64,000 bases of DNA from Maea johnstoni (Eukaryota; Annelida; Polychaeta; Spionida; Magelonidae), in the NCBI GenBank assembly GCA_963942565.1, contig OZ012700.1:1594795-1658794 (forward strand). The letters are read 5' to 3'. Both the position numbers and the translations under genes were made by a program. Shown piece by piece: positions 1-11,456 of this stretch. Each line of letters begins with the position of its first letter. The stretch's first letter is position 1. The notes under the pieces were generated by a model. That model was not told the DNA's origin. It did not search any database and saw only the letters and a list, made by a program, of their open reading frames with translations.

Positions 1-889
1 AATAGTTTCATACTTCTAAATGTTCAAAAGACTTCACATGTTTCAACATTTCTAGCGGTATGAATCCTTAATGGTATTTCCTGACATATTGTAAAAATAA
101 TGTCAAATATTACTATTGAAAGAAAAATTGCCAATCATAAGACCCAATGGTGAATTTTGCATGGCAACAAGAACACTTGTCTATTCCATTATTAGAAATG
201 GCAGATTCTAAAATGCAGAATCAGAATGCATTCAAAAATGTTGTGCTGTGATGGACCAAGTGTGAATTAAAGAACAAATAAAACTTCATTTTCAAAGCCC
301 TATTTTGGGGAGGTTAAATATAAATTCACCTGTTGCCGACTACTCCAGAGGGAGGATGAATGAAACTTAATTTGTTCGTGGGTTCACGTATAGACGGATA
401 GATAGATGCTGCAGTTCATAAACATATGTCATAATGCATTCAAAAAATATATATTGTTATACCTCACCCTATATTAAGAGTCATTTAATAATTCACGCTA
501 TCAGCTAGAAAGAGCGTAATAATAGAACAAGCGGGTGAATAATTGCCAGTCAATAATCTACCTTATTCCATGTCATCCGGCCGCATTTGATTAAAAGACA
601 TGTACAGGGTGAAATGTGGTCGGCCGGTTAGCAACTAACTATTAATAAAACCGAAATAACTATGACATTAGATGGTTGCAAGAGTTCTTCAACGGATATG
701 GCGATTACAAGTACAGTTTAAGTACACTGCATGGTGCACCGGTGCACCGATTCATCACACGGTTTATTGAATGAATGCTGCTGCTAAACATCGAAAAAGC
801 TCTGGTCCTGTCCTACGATTTTGACGCTTATTAGGCCTATAAAATGTTTGGTATAACAATACAGTTTTTGCCCGTCTTGTTGGTGGATA
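1..889. other. Unassigned AT-rich DNA
   Basis: No gene, RNA or recognisable element is seen here. Short open frames are scattered and have no family resemblance. A short palindromic GGTGCACCGGTGCACC string lies near 733. Confidence 0.6.
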
Positions 890-942
890 GTGCAGATTAT
901 CACCCCTCGTAGGGAATTCATTCTCGGTGTGATAATCTGCAC
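890..942. repeat. Hairpin with perfect 14-bp arms
   Basis: GTGCAGATTATCAC at 890-903 is repeated in inverse as GTGATAATCTGCAC at 929-942, with a 25-bp loop. Just downstream, several copies of ATTGAACACCTGCG and the inverse GTGTTCAATGTA (to 1020) extend the inverted structure. This may be the end of a small DNA transposon or a free-standing hairpin. Confidence 0.6.
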
Positions 943-1038
943 TTTCCATTGAACACCTGCGATACATTGAACACCTGCGTACATTGAACACTTTTTCATT
1001 TTCCGTGAGTGTTCAATGTAGACAGGTTCAACTGTTTA

Positions 1039-1100
<62 letters not shown>

Positions 1101-1101
1101 T
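1039..1101. repeat. (TAC)n microsatellite
   Basis: About 21 uninterrupted TAC/CTA triplets. They are followed to about 1235 by impure AAT/GAT-rich low-complexity sequence. Confidence 0.95.
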
Positions 1102-1161
1102 TACTAATGATAATAATAGTAATATAAATTATAATGATAAAAACAATAGAAAAAGTAATTT

Positions 1162-1196
<35 letters not shown>

Positions 1197-1457
1197 GTAA
1201 TAATAATTTTAATGATAATGATGATAATTATGATATTACCAATAAGAACATTTTAAAAGCAAACTATTTTAGATATGTTGCTTACTTTCGGAAATGACAT
1301 ATCCAGTTAGAACCACTGCAAGTACAGAGAAAGTGAAAGGCGAAATATGTAAGATGTTTGCATAACTGTGTTAGCGGTCAAACCGATTGGCACACATTGA
1401 ATATCGGATACAGTATAGTGTTGCGCATTCTTAAAAGTGCAGTCGAGTTTTAAATTG
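1102..1457. other. Low-complexity AAT/GAT tract, then unassigned sequence
   Basis: 1102-1235 is AAT/GAT-rich low complexity. The rest holds nothing I can assign. Confidence 0.6.
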
Positions 1458-1712
1458 TACAGTGCCGACATTTAATTCCTGCACTAAATGTGTGGGCAGC
1501 CAAGACATAATACACGACCGCATGCCCGATTGCCACCCAGTTTCCTAGGCATGAATGCATGGATGACATCTCGACTGAACGTATCTTTGATTCGCAAGCA
1601 ACGTAAGTCACTGATGTGCTTGGGTTATTTTTTGACATGTTATCCATGGATTATTGTACAGCCAGACACTGGCAGACGTCCGGTCGACTGGTGCAGGAAT
1701 TAAATGTCTGTA
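1458..1712 (+). mobile_element. MITE, 255 bp, copy 1 of an inverted pair
   Basis: The ends are inverted repeats: TACAGTGCCGACATTTAATT at 1458 and, on the other strand from 1712, TACAGACATTTAATTCCTGC; after the first five bases the two align with a short gap through ACATTTAATTCCTGCAC. The whole unit recurs in reverse orientation at 5607-5856 with clear but imperfect identity, which shows it is a mobile repeat. It has no coding capacity. TTG occurs on both flanks, but this is too short to call a target duplication. Confidence 0.8.
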
Positions 1713-2099
1713 TTGGATGGAGGAGCGAGATATATATATTTACTTTCAACATTGCATAAACTAACAACATATTTTGCAAAACCTATTTTAATTCCAAAGT
1801 TATTTTCAAACGTATTATAGATCTTTACGACAATTTTACAATGGTTAAAACATTAGGTAAAATAAAAAGTTTAGAATTGTCAGCATTATCGGGCGTATGT
1901 TTCGGGGTGTCTCAGAAATTTTAGAACGAGTGAACCTGCCCCTTTAGTGTTAAGCGCTTCTGCAAGGACTAAACGTTTAGAGAGTATCGTGGCTTCATCA
2001 GAAATTTCAGATATTCCATTACAACGTGTTCATTTCAGTCTTTATTGGATTCTCCTGTGTAATTATAAGGTTGAATTTGGAATCTTGAAATTTGTCAAT
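1713..2099. other. Unassigned sequence between MITE and SINE
   Basis: No gene or repeat is recognised. The 2030-2100 part could be the 3' tail of the SINE that follows, because a CAATAAAG string lies on the minus strand near 2045. Confidence 0.5.
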
Positions 2100-2283
2100 C
2101 GTCACCTTTCCTGCCATTTTCGGCCTGCCAGATGGAGGAAACCGGAGTATCCGACAAACACCACCACCTAATCCCAAATTACTAGTAACTTTCTCACTTG
2201 CCAATGCCGGGATTCGAAGTGAGAGACTGCGAGCAGTCAATTGCAATGCCTTCGTCCACTCGGCCATCAGGGCAGGCCCATGA
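2100..2283 (-). mobile_element. tRNA-derived SINE (minus strand)
   Basis: On the minus strand the sequence begins GGCCTGCCCTGATGGCCGAG. It carries an A-box-like TGGCCGAGTGG and a B-box-like TTCGAATCCC, the two internal RNA polymerase III promoter blocks of a tRNA-type head. The body downstream, around ACTCCGGTTTCCTCC, is shared with the decayed SINE relics at 29840-29990, 37190-37240 and 44490-44640, so it is a family. The 5' end runs directly into the 60-bp satellite. Confidence 0.75.
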
Positions 2284-4540
2284 CCTAACTGTTTGTGTAC
2301 CAATTCTACCTTTAGCTACTCGGCCATCAGGGCAGGCCCATGACTTAAATATTTGCGTATTGAAGCTACCTTTAGCTACTCGGCCATCAGGGCAGGCCCA
2401 TGACTTAAATATTTGCGTATTGAAGCTACCTTTAGCTACTCGGCCATCAGGGCAGGCCCATGACTTAAATATTTGCGTATTGAAGCTACTTTTAGCTACT
2501 CGGCCATCAGGGCAGGCCCATGACTTAAATATTTGCGTATTGAAGCTACCTTTAGCTACTCGGCCATCAGGGCAGGCCCATGACTTAAATATTTGCGTAT
2601 TGAAGCTACCTTTAGCTACTCGGCCATCAGGGCAGGCCCATGACTTGAATATTTGCGTATTGAAGCTACCTTTAGCTACTCGGCCATCAGGGCAGGCCCA
2701 TGACTTAAATATTTGCGTATTGAAGCTACCTTTAGCTACTCGGCCATCAGGGCAGGCCCATGACTTAAATATTTGCGTATTGAAGCTACCTTTAGCTACT
2801 CGGCCATCAGGGCAGGCCCATGACTTAAATATTTGCGTATTGAAGCTACCTTTAGCTACTCGGCCATCAGGGCAGGCCCATGACTTAAATATTTGCGTAT
2901 TGAAGCTACCTTTAGCTACTCGGCCATCAGGGCAGGCCCATGACTTAAATATTTGCGTATTGAAGCTACCTTTAGCTACTCGGCCATCAGGGCAGGCCCA
3001 TGACTTAAATATTTGCGTATTGAAGCTACCTTTAGCTACTCGGCCATCAGGGCAGGCCCATGACTTAAATATTTGCGTATTGAAGCTACCTTTAGCTACT
3101 CGGCCATCAGGGCAGGCCCATGACTTAAATATTTGCGTATTGAAGCTACCTTTAGCTACTCGGCCATCAGGGCAGGCCCATGACTTAAATATTTGCGTAT
3201 TGAAGCTACCTTTAGCTACTCGGCCATCAGGGCTGGCCCATGACTTAAATATTTGCGTATTGAAGCTACCTTTAGCTACTCGGCCATCAGGGCAGGCCCA
3301 TGACTTAAATATTTGCGAATTGAAGCTACCTTTAGCTACTCGGCCATCAGGGCAGGCCCATGACTTAAATATTTGCGTATTGAAGCTACATTTAGCTACT
3401 CGGCCATCAGGGCAGGCCCATGACTTAAATATTTGCGTATTGAAGCTACCTTTAGCTACTCGGCCATCAGGGCAGGCCCATGACTTAAATATTTGCGTAT
3501 TGAAGCTACCTTTAGCTACTCGGCCATCAGGGCAGGCCCATGACTTAAATATTTGCGTATTGAAGCTACTTTGAGCTACTCGGCCATCAGGGCAGGCCCA
3601 TGACTTAAATATTTGCGCATTGAAGCTACCTTTAGCTACTCGGCCATCAGGGCAGGCCCATGACTTAAATATTTGCGTATTGAAGCTACCTTTAGCTACT
3701 CGGCCATCAGGGCAGGCCCATGACTTAAATATTTGCGTATTGAAGCTACCTTTAGCTACTCGGCCATCAGGGCAGGCCCATGACTTAAATGCTTGCGTAT
3801 TGAAGCTACCTTTAGCTACTCGGCCATCAGGGCAGGCCCATGACTTAAATATTTGCGTATTGAAGCTACCTTTAGCTACTCGGCCATCAGGGCAGGCCCA
3901 TGACTTAAATATTTGCGTATTGAAGCTACCTTTAGCTACTCGGCCATCTGGGCAGGCACATGACTTAAATATTTGCGTATTGAAGCTACCTTTAGCTACT
4001 CGGCCATCAGGGCAGGCCCATGACTTAAATATTTGCGTATTGAAGCTACCTTTAGCTACTCGGCCATCAGGGCAGGCCCATGACTTAAATATTTGCGTAT
4101 TGAAGCTACCTTTAGCTACTCGGCCATCAGGGCAGGCCCATGACTTAAATATTTGCGTATTGAAGCTACCTTTAGCTACTCGGCCATCAGGGCAGGCCCA
4201 TGACTTAAATATTTGCGTATTGAAGCTACCTTTAGCTACTCGGCCATCAGGGCAGGCCCATGACTTAAATATTTGCGTATTGAAGCTACCTTTAGCTACT
4301 CGGCCATCAGGGCAGGCCCATGACTTAAATATTTGCGTATTGAAGCTACCTTTAGCTACTCGGCCATCAGGGCAGGCACATGACTTAAATATTTGCGTAT
4401 TGAAGCTACCTTTAGCTACTCGGCCATCAGGGCAGGCCCATGACTTAAATATTTGCGTATTGAAGCTACCTTTAGCTACTCGGCCATCAGGGCAGGCCCA
4501 TGACTTAAATGCTTGCGTAGTAATGTTACTTTTAGCTACG
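2258..4540. repeat. 60-bp satellite, about 38 copies
   Basis: The period is exactly 60 bp for about 38 units. Units are almost identical, with only scattered single substitutions; the first and last units are the most diverged. Each unit includes CTCGGCCATCAGGGCAGGCC, which is the head of the adjacent SINE on the opposite strand, plus about 35 bp ending GAAGCTACCTTTAG. Because 60 is divisible by three, a frame stays open through most of the array as a 20-residue peptide repeat. This is a by-product of the period, not evidence of a gene. The high identity points to recent expansion or ongoing homogenisation. Confidence 0.98.
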
Positions 4541-4849
4541 TTTCATGGGCGTGTGTTCCCAATTATGCTCACTTATAATAACTGCGCGGCAACCAGGCGT
4601 GTGTACATGTCAACTCTCGCCTGCGCACACACACATATTGCAAGAAATACATGTCTTTACGGAGTATTGCTGGTGATCTATGATTTCTGCTCAAACCATG
4701 AAAATGCTACGAAAAGCGATAGGAAATTTGATTTTTGCACTTCCCACGTGAGTCCCTTTTTAATTCTTGAAAAGACCACGCTCCTCTTCTTGTGAATAGA
4801 ACAATCTGCGCAAACATTACCGAGTTGTGTATTTTTAGTACACTGTACT
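4541..4849. other. Unassigned sequence after the satellite
   Basis: Nothing is recognised apart from a short CA-rich run near 4626. Confidence 0.5.
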
Positions 4850-5030
4850 TTATTGACTTCTTCTCAAAAGTACTTTTATTGACTACTTCTCAAAGTACTT
4901 TTATTGACTACTTCTAAAGAATACTTTTATTGACTACTTCTCAAGAATACGTTTATTGACTACTTCTCAGAGTACTTTTATTGACTACTTCTCAAGAATA
5001 CGTTTATTGACTAATTCTGAAGAGTACTTA
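4850..5030. repeat. Short tandem repeat, 28-29 bp period
   Basis: About seven imperfect units of the type TTTATTGACTACTTCTCAAG, separated by AGTAC or AATAC variants. Confidence 0.9.
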
Positions 5031-5606
5031 CTGCTAACTAGGCAGCAGCGCAAGGCGATAGACTTCATCTTGGTATCGTAGCTCTTAGATTAAGTGGTTG
5101 CTTATCTTAGAGTAGCTGTAGATTTCTCTGGAATGTTCTTGTCGAGAGCGTGGTGTGACAGAGCGTACCTCTTCTTGGCGGCCAGGCGAGGATGAGACAA
5201 TGGGAACTACCAACGTTATATATGTTCATTGTTAGACAGGATCAATGCTCGGAGGAAGTGGCGGGGAGTCGCAGCTGACGCCATGTGGTCCTGGGCAAAC
5301 ACGTGCCGCTCAGCAGCGCTGGTCGGCAAACAGACAAGCACCGCGTCGCTTCGAGCAGCAACCCAGATGCTCTTACCTTAAGGTGTATGTATGTACCAGC
5401 ATATAACAGCAGACTCGTGCAGTCAAGATTCTCTTACCGCAAGGTGTGTGTATGTACCGGCAAATAAGAGCAGCCGGAAGCACAGCTGACGGGGGCCTCC
5501 CCCACGGCCGAGTCACTGTTTACATAACCTACACACTGCTGCTCCACTCCTCCACTAGAGATGGCCCTGGGGGTAGAATCCAGCACGAGGCATCAGAGAG
5601 ATACAG
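5031..5606. repeat. Unassigned DNA with a partial direct duplication
   Basis: A roughly 45-bp segment containing CTCTTACCTTAAGGTGTATG (5371 onward) recurs at about 5432 as CTCTTACCGCAAGGTGTGTG, 61-63 bp later. The rest of the interval shows no gene that I can support. Confidence 0.6.
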
Positions 5607-5856
5607 TACAGACATCTTATTCCTGCACCAGTCGACCAGACATCTGCCAGTGCCTGGTTGTATAAAACCCCATGGATAACATGTCAAAAAATAATCCAAG
5701 CACATCAATGACCTTAGCGTAGCTTTCTAATAACATTTACGTTGAGGTACTACATGCATCCATGTCCATGAAACTGGGTGCCAATCGTGTATGCGGTCGT
5801 GTAGTATGCACGGGCTACCCGCGCATTTAGTGCGTGAATTAAGTGTCGGCACTGTA
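5607..5856 (-). mobile_element. MITE, 250 bp, copy 2 (opposite orientation)
   Basis: This is the reverse-complement partner of 1458-1712. Both ends are preserved, starting TACAGACATCTTATTCCTGC and ending GTGTCGGCACTGTA. It lies on the other side of the 60-bp satellite. Confidence 0.8.
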
Positions 5857-7336
5857 TGCCACTAGCTTGACACAGTCAGCGTTGTGTCCACTCACTGCTC
5901 TGATGTCAACACAAGAACCTGGAACTTTAAAAGTGTTGTTGTGCTTATCGTGTTTCAAAATTAACGTGGGGTGGGGGGGGGGGGGGGGTAGTTGCGAGTC
6001 AAAGAGAAAATGACCTGTATAGATTCTTTTTAATTCTGAAAAGAATTCGTATACAATGAGATATTTTTCATACAAGAAAAAGAATGGTTGAAAATGTTCG
6101 TCCAGTATTTCATTGTTCTCTTTGCTGTTGTTTTTGGCAATCAGTAATTAAATTCATTTAGTAAAATCTTTTGTCAAGAAAGAAAATCATACCGTAAAAT
6201 TTTTCGTTCAGTTAAAAAAATCATACTTTATTCTATTTTTTTAGTTAAAACCATTCAGTAAAATATTTTGTTTAGTAAATTGTTCGGAACGAAATCACTC
6301 GGTAAAATTTATTTTTCATTAAAAAAATGTTCAGTAAAAACATCACAGTTAAAAAATTGTTCAGTAATTAGGTTCGTTCAGTAAAAAGATGGTTCAGTAA
6401 AGAAAAGGTCGTTTATTTCAGCAGGAGGCCTTCCAGACATCGGTGCAGAACTTGATGACTGATGACGTCAGAGTTTGGCAATGGCAGCACTAACCGGACA
6501 TGATTACCATTTTTAGGTGGACTTATTCCTGGTCCATTTTCTGCAGTGAGTGTGTGTGTGTGTGTACATATTTTTGAGCAGTGCGATCACCTCGAAAACT
6601 AAAATGATAGTGGTCAATGAAGCACGAGTGCGTTCATGACAGGAAATGGTCACATAGAACTTTTTAAAATCACTAGTTACAACTTTCAACCCTCAAGAGC
6701 ACGCTTAAATTCCTACATTAAGCTGCAGGCCCGTGTACCATATACTTCCTTACCTAAATATACCACTATTTTGTAGTCATTTCCAATAAAAACCACTTTT
6801 ATACTCAATTTTCCGCTGCAAGTGGATATCTGTAAGACTGTCTCTTCTTGTGTTAACAACCCCTTCAGCTGACTGCATTTGACCCATATAGATAAGGACC
6901 TGCACGCCAGTACCTGCCAGATGGATAGCATATTCTCTGGGGAGAGCGAATGACAGGATGCACAGCCTGGTACCAAAGGGAAGACTCCACAAGTGGAGTC
7001 CCGGCTACTGTGAGCTATGTGCACATTTCCTGTAATGTTGTGCGATTGGTCTCACTATGTTTTTACAATATCTTTCTTGTTTTCAGTCCGCTTAGGCTTA
7101 GGGTTAGAGTTAGGTTAGGGCATCATCCGCTCCAAACACCTCCAAATAAAAGTTAGATTGTACTGGGAAAGATATGAAACGATCGCACAATTCAGAATTA
7201 CAAGGATGTGTGTGAGTGCTCAGCTTCCAAGGATGGACTCGATGCAGTAAGGAGTCATGGCTTTGAAACTGCAGCAAATAAGATATAAATGTACTCTTTC
7301 AATGTAACGGTGTTTAGATCAAATAGGCTGAATGAA
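5857..7336. other. Non-coding stretch with simple and degenerate repeats
   Basis: It contains a G homopolymer at about 5967-5987. From about 6160 to 6410 is a degenerate short repeat built on GTTCAGTAAAA. A (TG)n tract lies near 6547-6564. A telomere-like run, GCTTAGGGTTAGAGTTAGG, sits near 7093-7120. No gene is seen. Confidence 0.6.
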
Positions 7337-8825
7337 GGAAAATGCACCATCAGAATGATTTAGGTTCAAAATGAGCTTATACATGTCACCTTTCAAATAA
7401 GACCTCCCCCAAACCTGTCCTCTTCAGGACTACTCAGTTATAGCTTACAGACGTTCAGCAAGTAACATGCCTTAGGCAGCCCTAGAGGGCCTCCATGCAT
7501 CCCAAGATGCACTCTGTTTTTGACACCTTCTAAGAACCAGCCTGTGTGGCCAGTGCTTAAAGGGCAAATGCACCATCATGATGATTTAGGTTCAAATGTG
7601 CCTATACGTGTCACCTTTCAAATAAGACCACCCGCAATTCTGTCCTCCTCAGCACTCCTCAGATATGGCTTTTGAAAGTTAGTAAAAAACTGGCCTGAGC
7701 CTGGGTATAGAGGCTGCCATTATCAGAAGTGGTGCTTAGGAAGTGACTGCCAGTCCTGCTTCTGATTGGTCGAGAGATATCAGTGGCAGTCACTTCCAGC
7801 CACTGATATCTCTCAACCAATCAAAAAGCAGGACTGGCAGTCACTTCCTAAGCACCACTTCTGATAATGTCAGCCTCTATATCCAGACTGAGGCCAGCTT
7901 TTTACTAACTTTCATAAGCCATACCTGAGGACTGCTGATGAGGACAGACTCGCGGGTGGTCTTATTTGAAAGGTGACACGTATAGGCACATTTTGAACCT
8001 AAATCATCATGATGGTGCATTTGCCCTTTAAGAGATAGCAGTAATAGGGGGCACGGCTCCCCTTTCCTGCTTAGATTTACATTACTGGCTTTCATTGAGT
8101 TGTCACAATTCCCAAAGATTGAACTTCTTCAATTTTCTATTGTATATTCCAACAATCCTTGGAAGTTATACTATGTGGTTTGTCTTTGATTTGTAGCTTA
8201 TTGTTGGGTAGAAACCATTACTTCCTAATTGCTATGAAATCAGTTTGTGCTAATCACTAACAGGAAATTGCAACACTTGTGTCAGTTAGCAGTCACTCAT
8301 GGGAATAGTGTAGGACTTATTCAAGTGAGTGTGTGTATTCCTTCACATCCTGTTATCAAGATGCTATCTTTGAGTAAAGAACCTGGCACCATTGAGTAAA
8401 GAATCATGTGGCTCTAATGGAGATGTTCCCTAGGTGAGTCAGATATTTCCATTCCTCCAAATTCCTGATCGCTCAATTCTGACATACTATGTAAGTTTTA
8501 TTTCTTGAAGTTTTATTTGCTTCCAAAAATTGTGATCAGGGATGAGCCAGGAAAAAAATCAGCAAGAAAGGGAAAGCCAGGCTTCCCTGCTACTGCTATC
8601 TCTTAAGCACTGGTGACACAGGCTGGTGCTTAGGTGTCAAAAACAGAGTGCATCTTGGGATGCATGGAGGCCCTCTAGGGCTGCCTAAGGACTGTTACTT
8701 GCTGAACTTCTGTAAGCTATAACTGAGTAGTGCTGAAGAGGACAGGTTTGGGGGAGGTATTATTTGAAAGTTGACATGTATAAGATCATTTTGAACCTAA
8801 CTCTTTCTGATGGTGCATTTGCCCT
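7337..8825. mobile_element. Older TTAA-site fold-back element (outer)
   Basis: The two arms are inverted copies: 7337-7560 and about 8595-8825. Shared strings include GGAGGCCCTCTAGGGCTGCC and its inverse. The right end, GGTGCATTTGCCCT, is followed by TTAA at 8826-8829. The left end is more decayed. The termini match those of the inner element, so both belong to one family. The central 8032-8590 is non-coding. TTAA target sites are typical of piggyBac-like and a few other superfamilies; no transposase is present. Confidence 0.8.
7561..8027. mobile_element. Younger TTAA-site fold-back element (inner)
   Basis: This 467-bp near-perfect palindrome has ends AGGGCAAATGCACCATCATG and the inverse. 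It is flanked by TTAA at 7557-7560 and 8028-8031. The uninterrupted target can be read from the other arm of the outer element near 8590-8610, where CTATCTCTTAAGCACTGG is intact. That proves insertion of a young family member into an older one. Confidence 0.92.
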
Positions 8826-9012
8826 TTAACCACTTTCGTCTGCAGCACAAGAACGTATTGAAAAACATCTAAATCCTGTCATGTTGGGATTCATTGGATA
8901 GCTCTCTCAGAGTACTTTCAGATGAGTACCCATGTGGTAGGGTTTCAGTCATGTTTCAGTTTTTCTGCATGATTTTGTGTAAGCAAAATTAGTCACCAAC
9001 AGGATAAGGGTT
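8826..9012 (-). mobile_element. Family A MITE, copy at 8.8 kb
   Basis: The ends resemble TTAACC...AAGGGTTG. The interior holds the family hallmark strings AAATCCTGTCATGTTGG and GAGTACCCATGTGG. It abuts the TTAA of the outer fold-back element, which seems to have landed at its terminus. Confidence 0.7.
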
Positions 9013-9277
9013 GAGGAGGACCCTGCATGCTTGGATTCATTGGATAATGGATCCCCAAAATAAATTTACCTCGCAAATAATAACACAAGTCTGTACATAA
9101 ATAAATCTTTATTTATAAATACCACTGAACACTGCAACACAATAGGAAGTCAAGATTAATGTTTGTATGTCGCTCATATCTGTAGAGTTAACACTGGGAA
9201 ATATAATGCAGACTTTATATTATATTTTATATTAATATTTTATATTTATATTTATATTATACATGTACTCTATAGAA
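9013..9277. other. Unassigned AT-rich sequence
   Basis: Only AT-rich, low-complexity TATATTTATATT stretches are seen. Confidence 0.5.
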
Positions 9278-9388
9278 ACTAGAGATGTGTGATTTTACAA
9301 TGCTCAAAGTTTCAGAAATATTGGGAAAAGATTTCAATGTAAAATAACAGTTTAGTTTGGAATCAATAACTCGTCACACATCTCTAGT
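9278..9388. repeat. Inverted-repeat element, 15-bp ends
   Basis: ACTAGAGATGTGTGA at 9278-9292 faces its exact inverse, TCACACATCTCTAGT, at 9374-9388. The 111-bp size suits a very small MITE. Confidence 0.65.
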
Positions 9389-10108
9389 ATCTAACATTCT
9401 AGAGATCGTTCACAGAGCCACACAAATTTTGAAATAATAAGTGTAGAGACTAGTTTTGGGACTCTGTGATTCTTTAATTTGAGCGCTCGGTTTTTAATTG
9501 TAATGCACAAATATAAGTAATAAGATGGCTGAATCAGTCAACACAAATGTCACAGTCTCCCTCAGCTGAGCAATGGATCGCTGTTTTATGACTGACAGCT
9601 TGAGCCAGAGCAAGGCCAAGGTGATGTGATGTGATTTTATTCGGTCTATAAGATGTATATTACATAGCATTTGGCACACAAAAAATCATACATAAAGGTG
9701 TCTAGTTGGAGAATCATTAACTGCTATGCAATAGAATTCTAACCAGACACAGGATATATACACTAAAAGTTATAAACTTATCTCCATAGTGGTCCAATGG
9801 CATCACATGATCAACTCCATTGCTCAAGATTGACATAACAATACTATCATATAGTATAATACAAATGTTCGGACTAAAATTGATGAATTTCTTTCTTTTT
9901 TATGACTCAGAGAGGAGTGGTCAGTTAACAGATAACTATTTAGAGCAGATTTTAAGTTACTAATAGGGAGTAATTCATTCACAATATGAACAATGCCTGA
10001 GCTTGTTATTTCAAAGCTACAACTTTTCAAGCTCGAGCACTCAGGCATGGCACAGAACGAACCGATAACTTGAGTTTCGAAGAAATTTTTCCACCACTAA
10101 TAGAGGCT
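9389..10108. other. Unassigned sequence
   Basis: No gene or repeat family is recognised. Short open frames have no recognisable product. Confidence 0.5.
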
Positions 10109-10290
10109 TTAACACTCATGCTGCTGGTGGCCAATTTTGCCAATACAGAATGATGGAAAAATACTGAAAAATTACTATACCCTGGCATGTGGGCACTCAG
10201 CTGAGAGTACTCAGAGAACACTTTCCATTGAGTACCAACATAACAGGGTTTAGATGGATTTAAGAAATCTTGAAGTATTTGAAGGGTTAA
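10109..10290 (+). mobile_element. Family A MITE, copy at 10.1 kb
   Basis: It runs from TTAACACTCATGCTGCTGG to GAAGGGTTAA, opposite in orientation to the 8.8-kb copy. The interior contains GAGTACCAACATAACAGGG. Confidence 0.75.
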
Positions 10291-11135
10291 AGGGGGTACA
10301 AGACCTTTGTACCATTAGGCAAAGTTTATTCATGTTTTAAGAGCATAAACTGAAAAGGTTCACCTATGTATTTGACCAGTCTAAAGATCCAGCCAACCAA
10401 TTCACTACACCATCCTTCAAATTCTTATAAATGACTCTAGAATAAGCTTAGATGAATAAAAGAAGGGATATGTAGTGAGAGACCGATTACTATATCTGCT
10501 ATAGTGAAGACCTGGCTATCCCTTGGGTCTCTAATCTAGCCTAAGTGTGGCGTCACTAGGAGACAAAGAGCAATGAGGGCTCTCATATCGCATACATAAC
10601 AGCCACAGAAAAGGTGCACACCAAAGTAACTTTTGGGCTATTCGCTGCAGACTGGTTATTTAGGTTGAGTAGCTGGTTTCATATCCTCTTGTTTTTATTC
10701 ATCTAAGTTATAAGCTAAAAATATCAAAAATAAGCACTTCTTAGAAAACTGACTGCTAAAGGTAAGGACTCCCTCAGCTCCCAGCTGTGATATTGATCTG
10801 AGCACATAATTTCAATTCCTTTTCTGATCTCCCTTGCACCTGGGTGTGTGCTCTACTGGCTAATACAGGTGTAGTTGTGCATTAACCATTGTTCCTGCCT
10901 CTTCCTGCTCTGTACAGGGATGTGTACTCTATCAACAGGAAGTTTCCTGTTTCCCAAGATATTTTCACCAAGATGTTTTGAGGGATCATATTGCAATTGG
11001 ATATTTGAATGATAGATGTGACTTTTATGTAGCTGTTGTCTTGCATTACAGGTGTAGTCCAGACAATAATCCATGTGAATACCACAGGGAATATCAATTA
11101 AAATTCCAGAAATCCTCTAGTTTTCTGATAGGAAC
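10291..11135. other. Unassigned sequence
   Basis: No coding signal or known repeat is seen. A GAGACC...GGGTCTC pairing flanks a short segment at about 10480-10535. Confidence 0.5.
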
Positions 11136-11456
11136 CGGGGTCTTAGCCAGCAGGGTGTCTGGGTTTCTTTTGAACTCACTGGTTCATGAAAAATACCTGA
11201 TTTAAGGTAAAAAGACAACCCAGATTTTGGTATGTGTTTTTTGTAAATATTAATTCCAAGTTAAATTTCTACAAAGTTTACCTTCAAAATAATTACAAAG
11301 ACATTTCTCGAAGAATCAAGCAAATAATTACTTTATTTTCTGATGTACATAATCAATGTAATGATTTTTACTTTTTCATTCAGGGATTTTGGACAACCTA
11401 AATTCTTGAAATCCCAATTTGGACACCCTGTTATGAAAATCCTGGCTAATTCCCTG
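11136..11456. mobile_element. hAT-type MITE (family B), diverged copy
   Basis: The left end, GGGGTCTTAGCCAG, and the right end, CTGGCTAATTCCCTG, match the terminal inverted repeats of the clean copy at 17925-18236. The flanking 8-mers agree at about five of eight positions, which suggests a decayed target duplication. Confidence 0.7.

Noticed and set aside
2258-4540. CRISPR-like array
   Set aside because: The 60-bp units are contiguous, without variable spacers, in a eukaryotic repeat setting.
2198-4795. Long open frames over the 60-bp satellite as protein-coding genes
   Set aside because: They exist only because the period is a multiple of three. The DNA is a SINE-derived satellite, and no start, splice or codon signal supports a gene.
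7093-7120. Interstitial telomere
   Set aside because: Only two or three imperfect TTAGGG-like units are present, too few to support a fusion or telomere relic.
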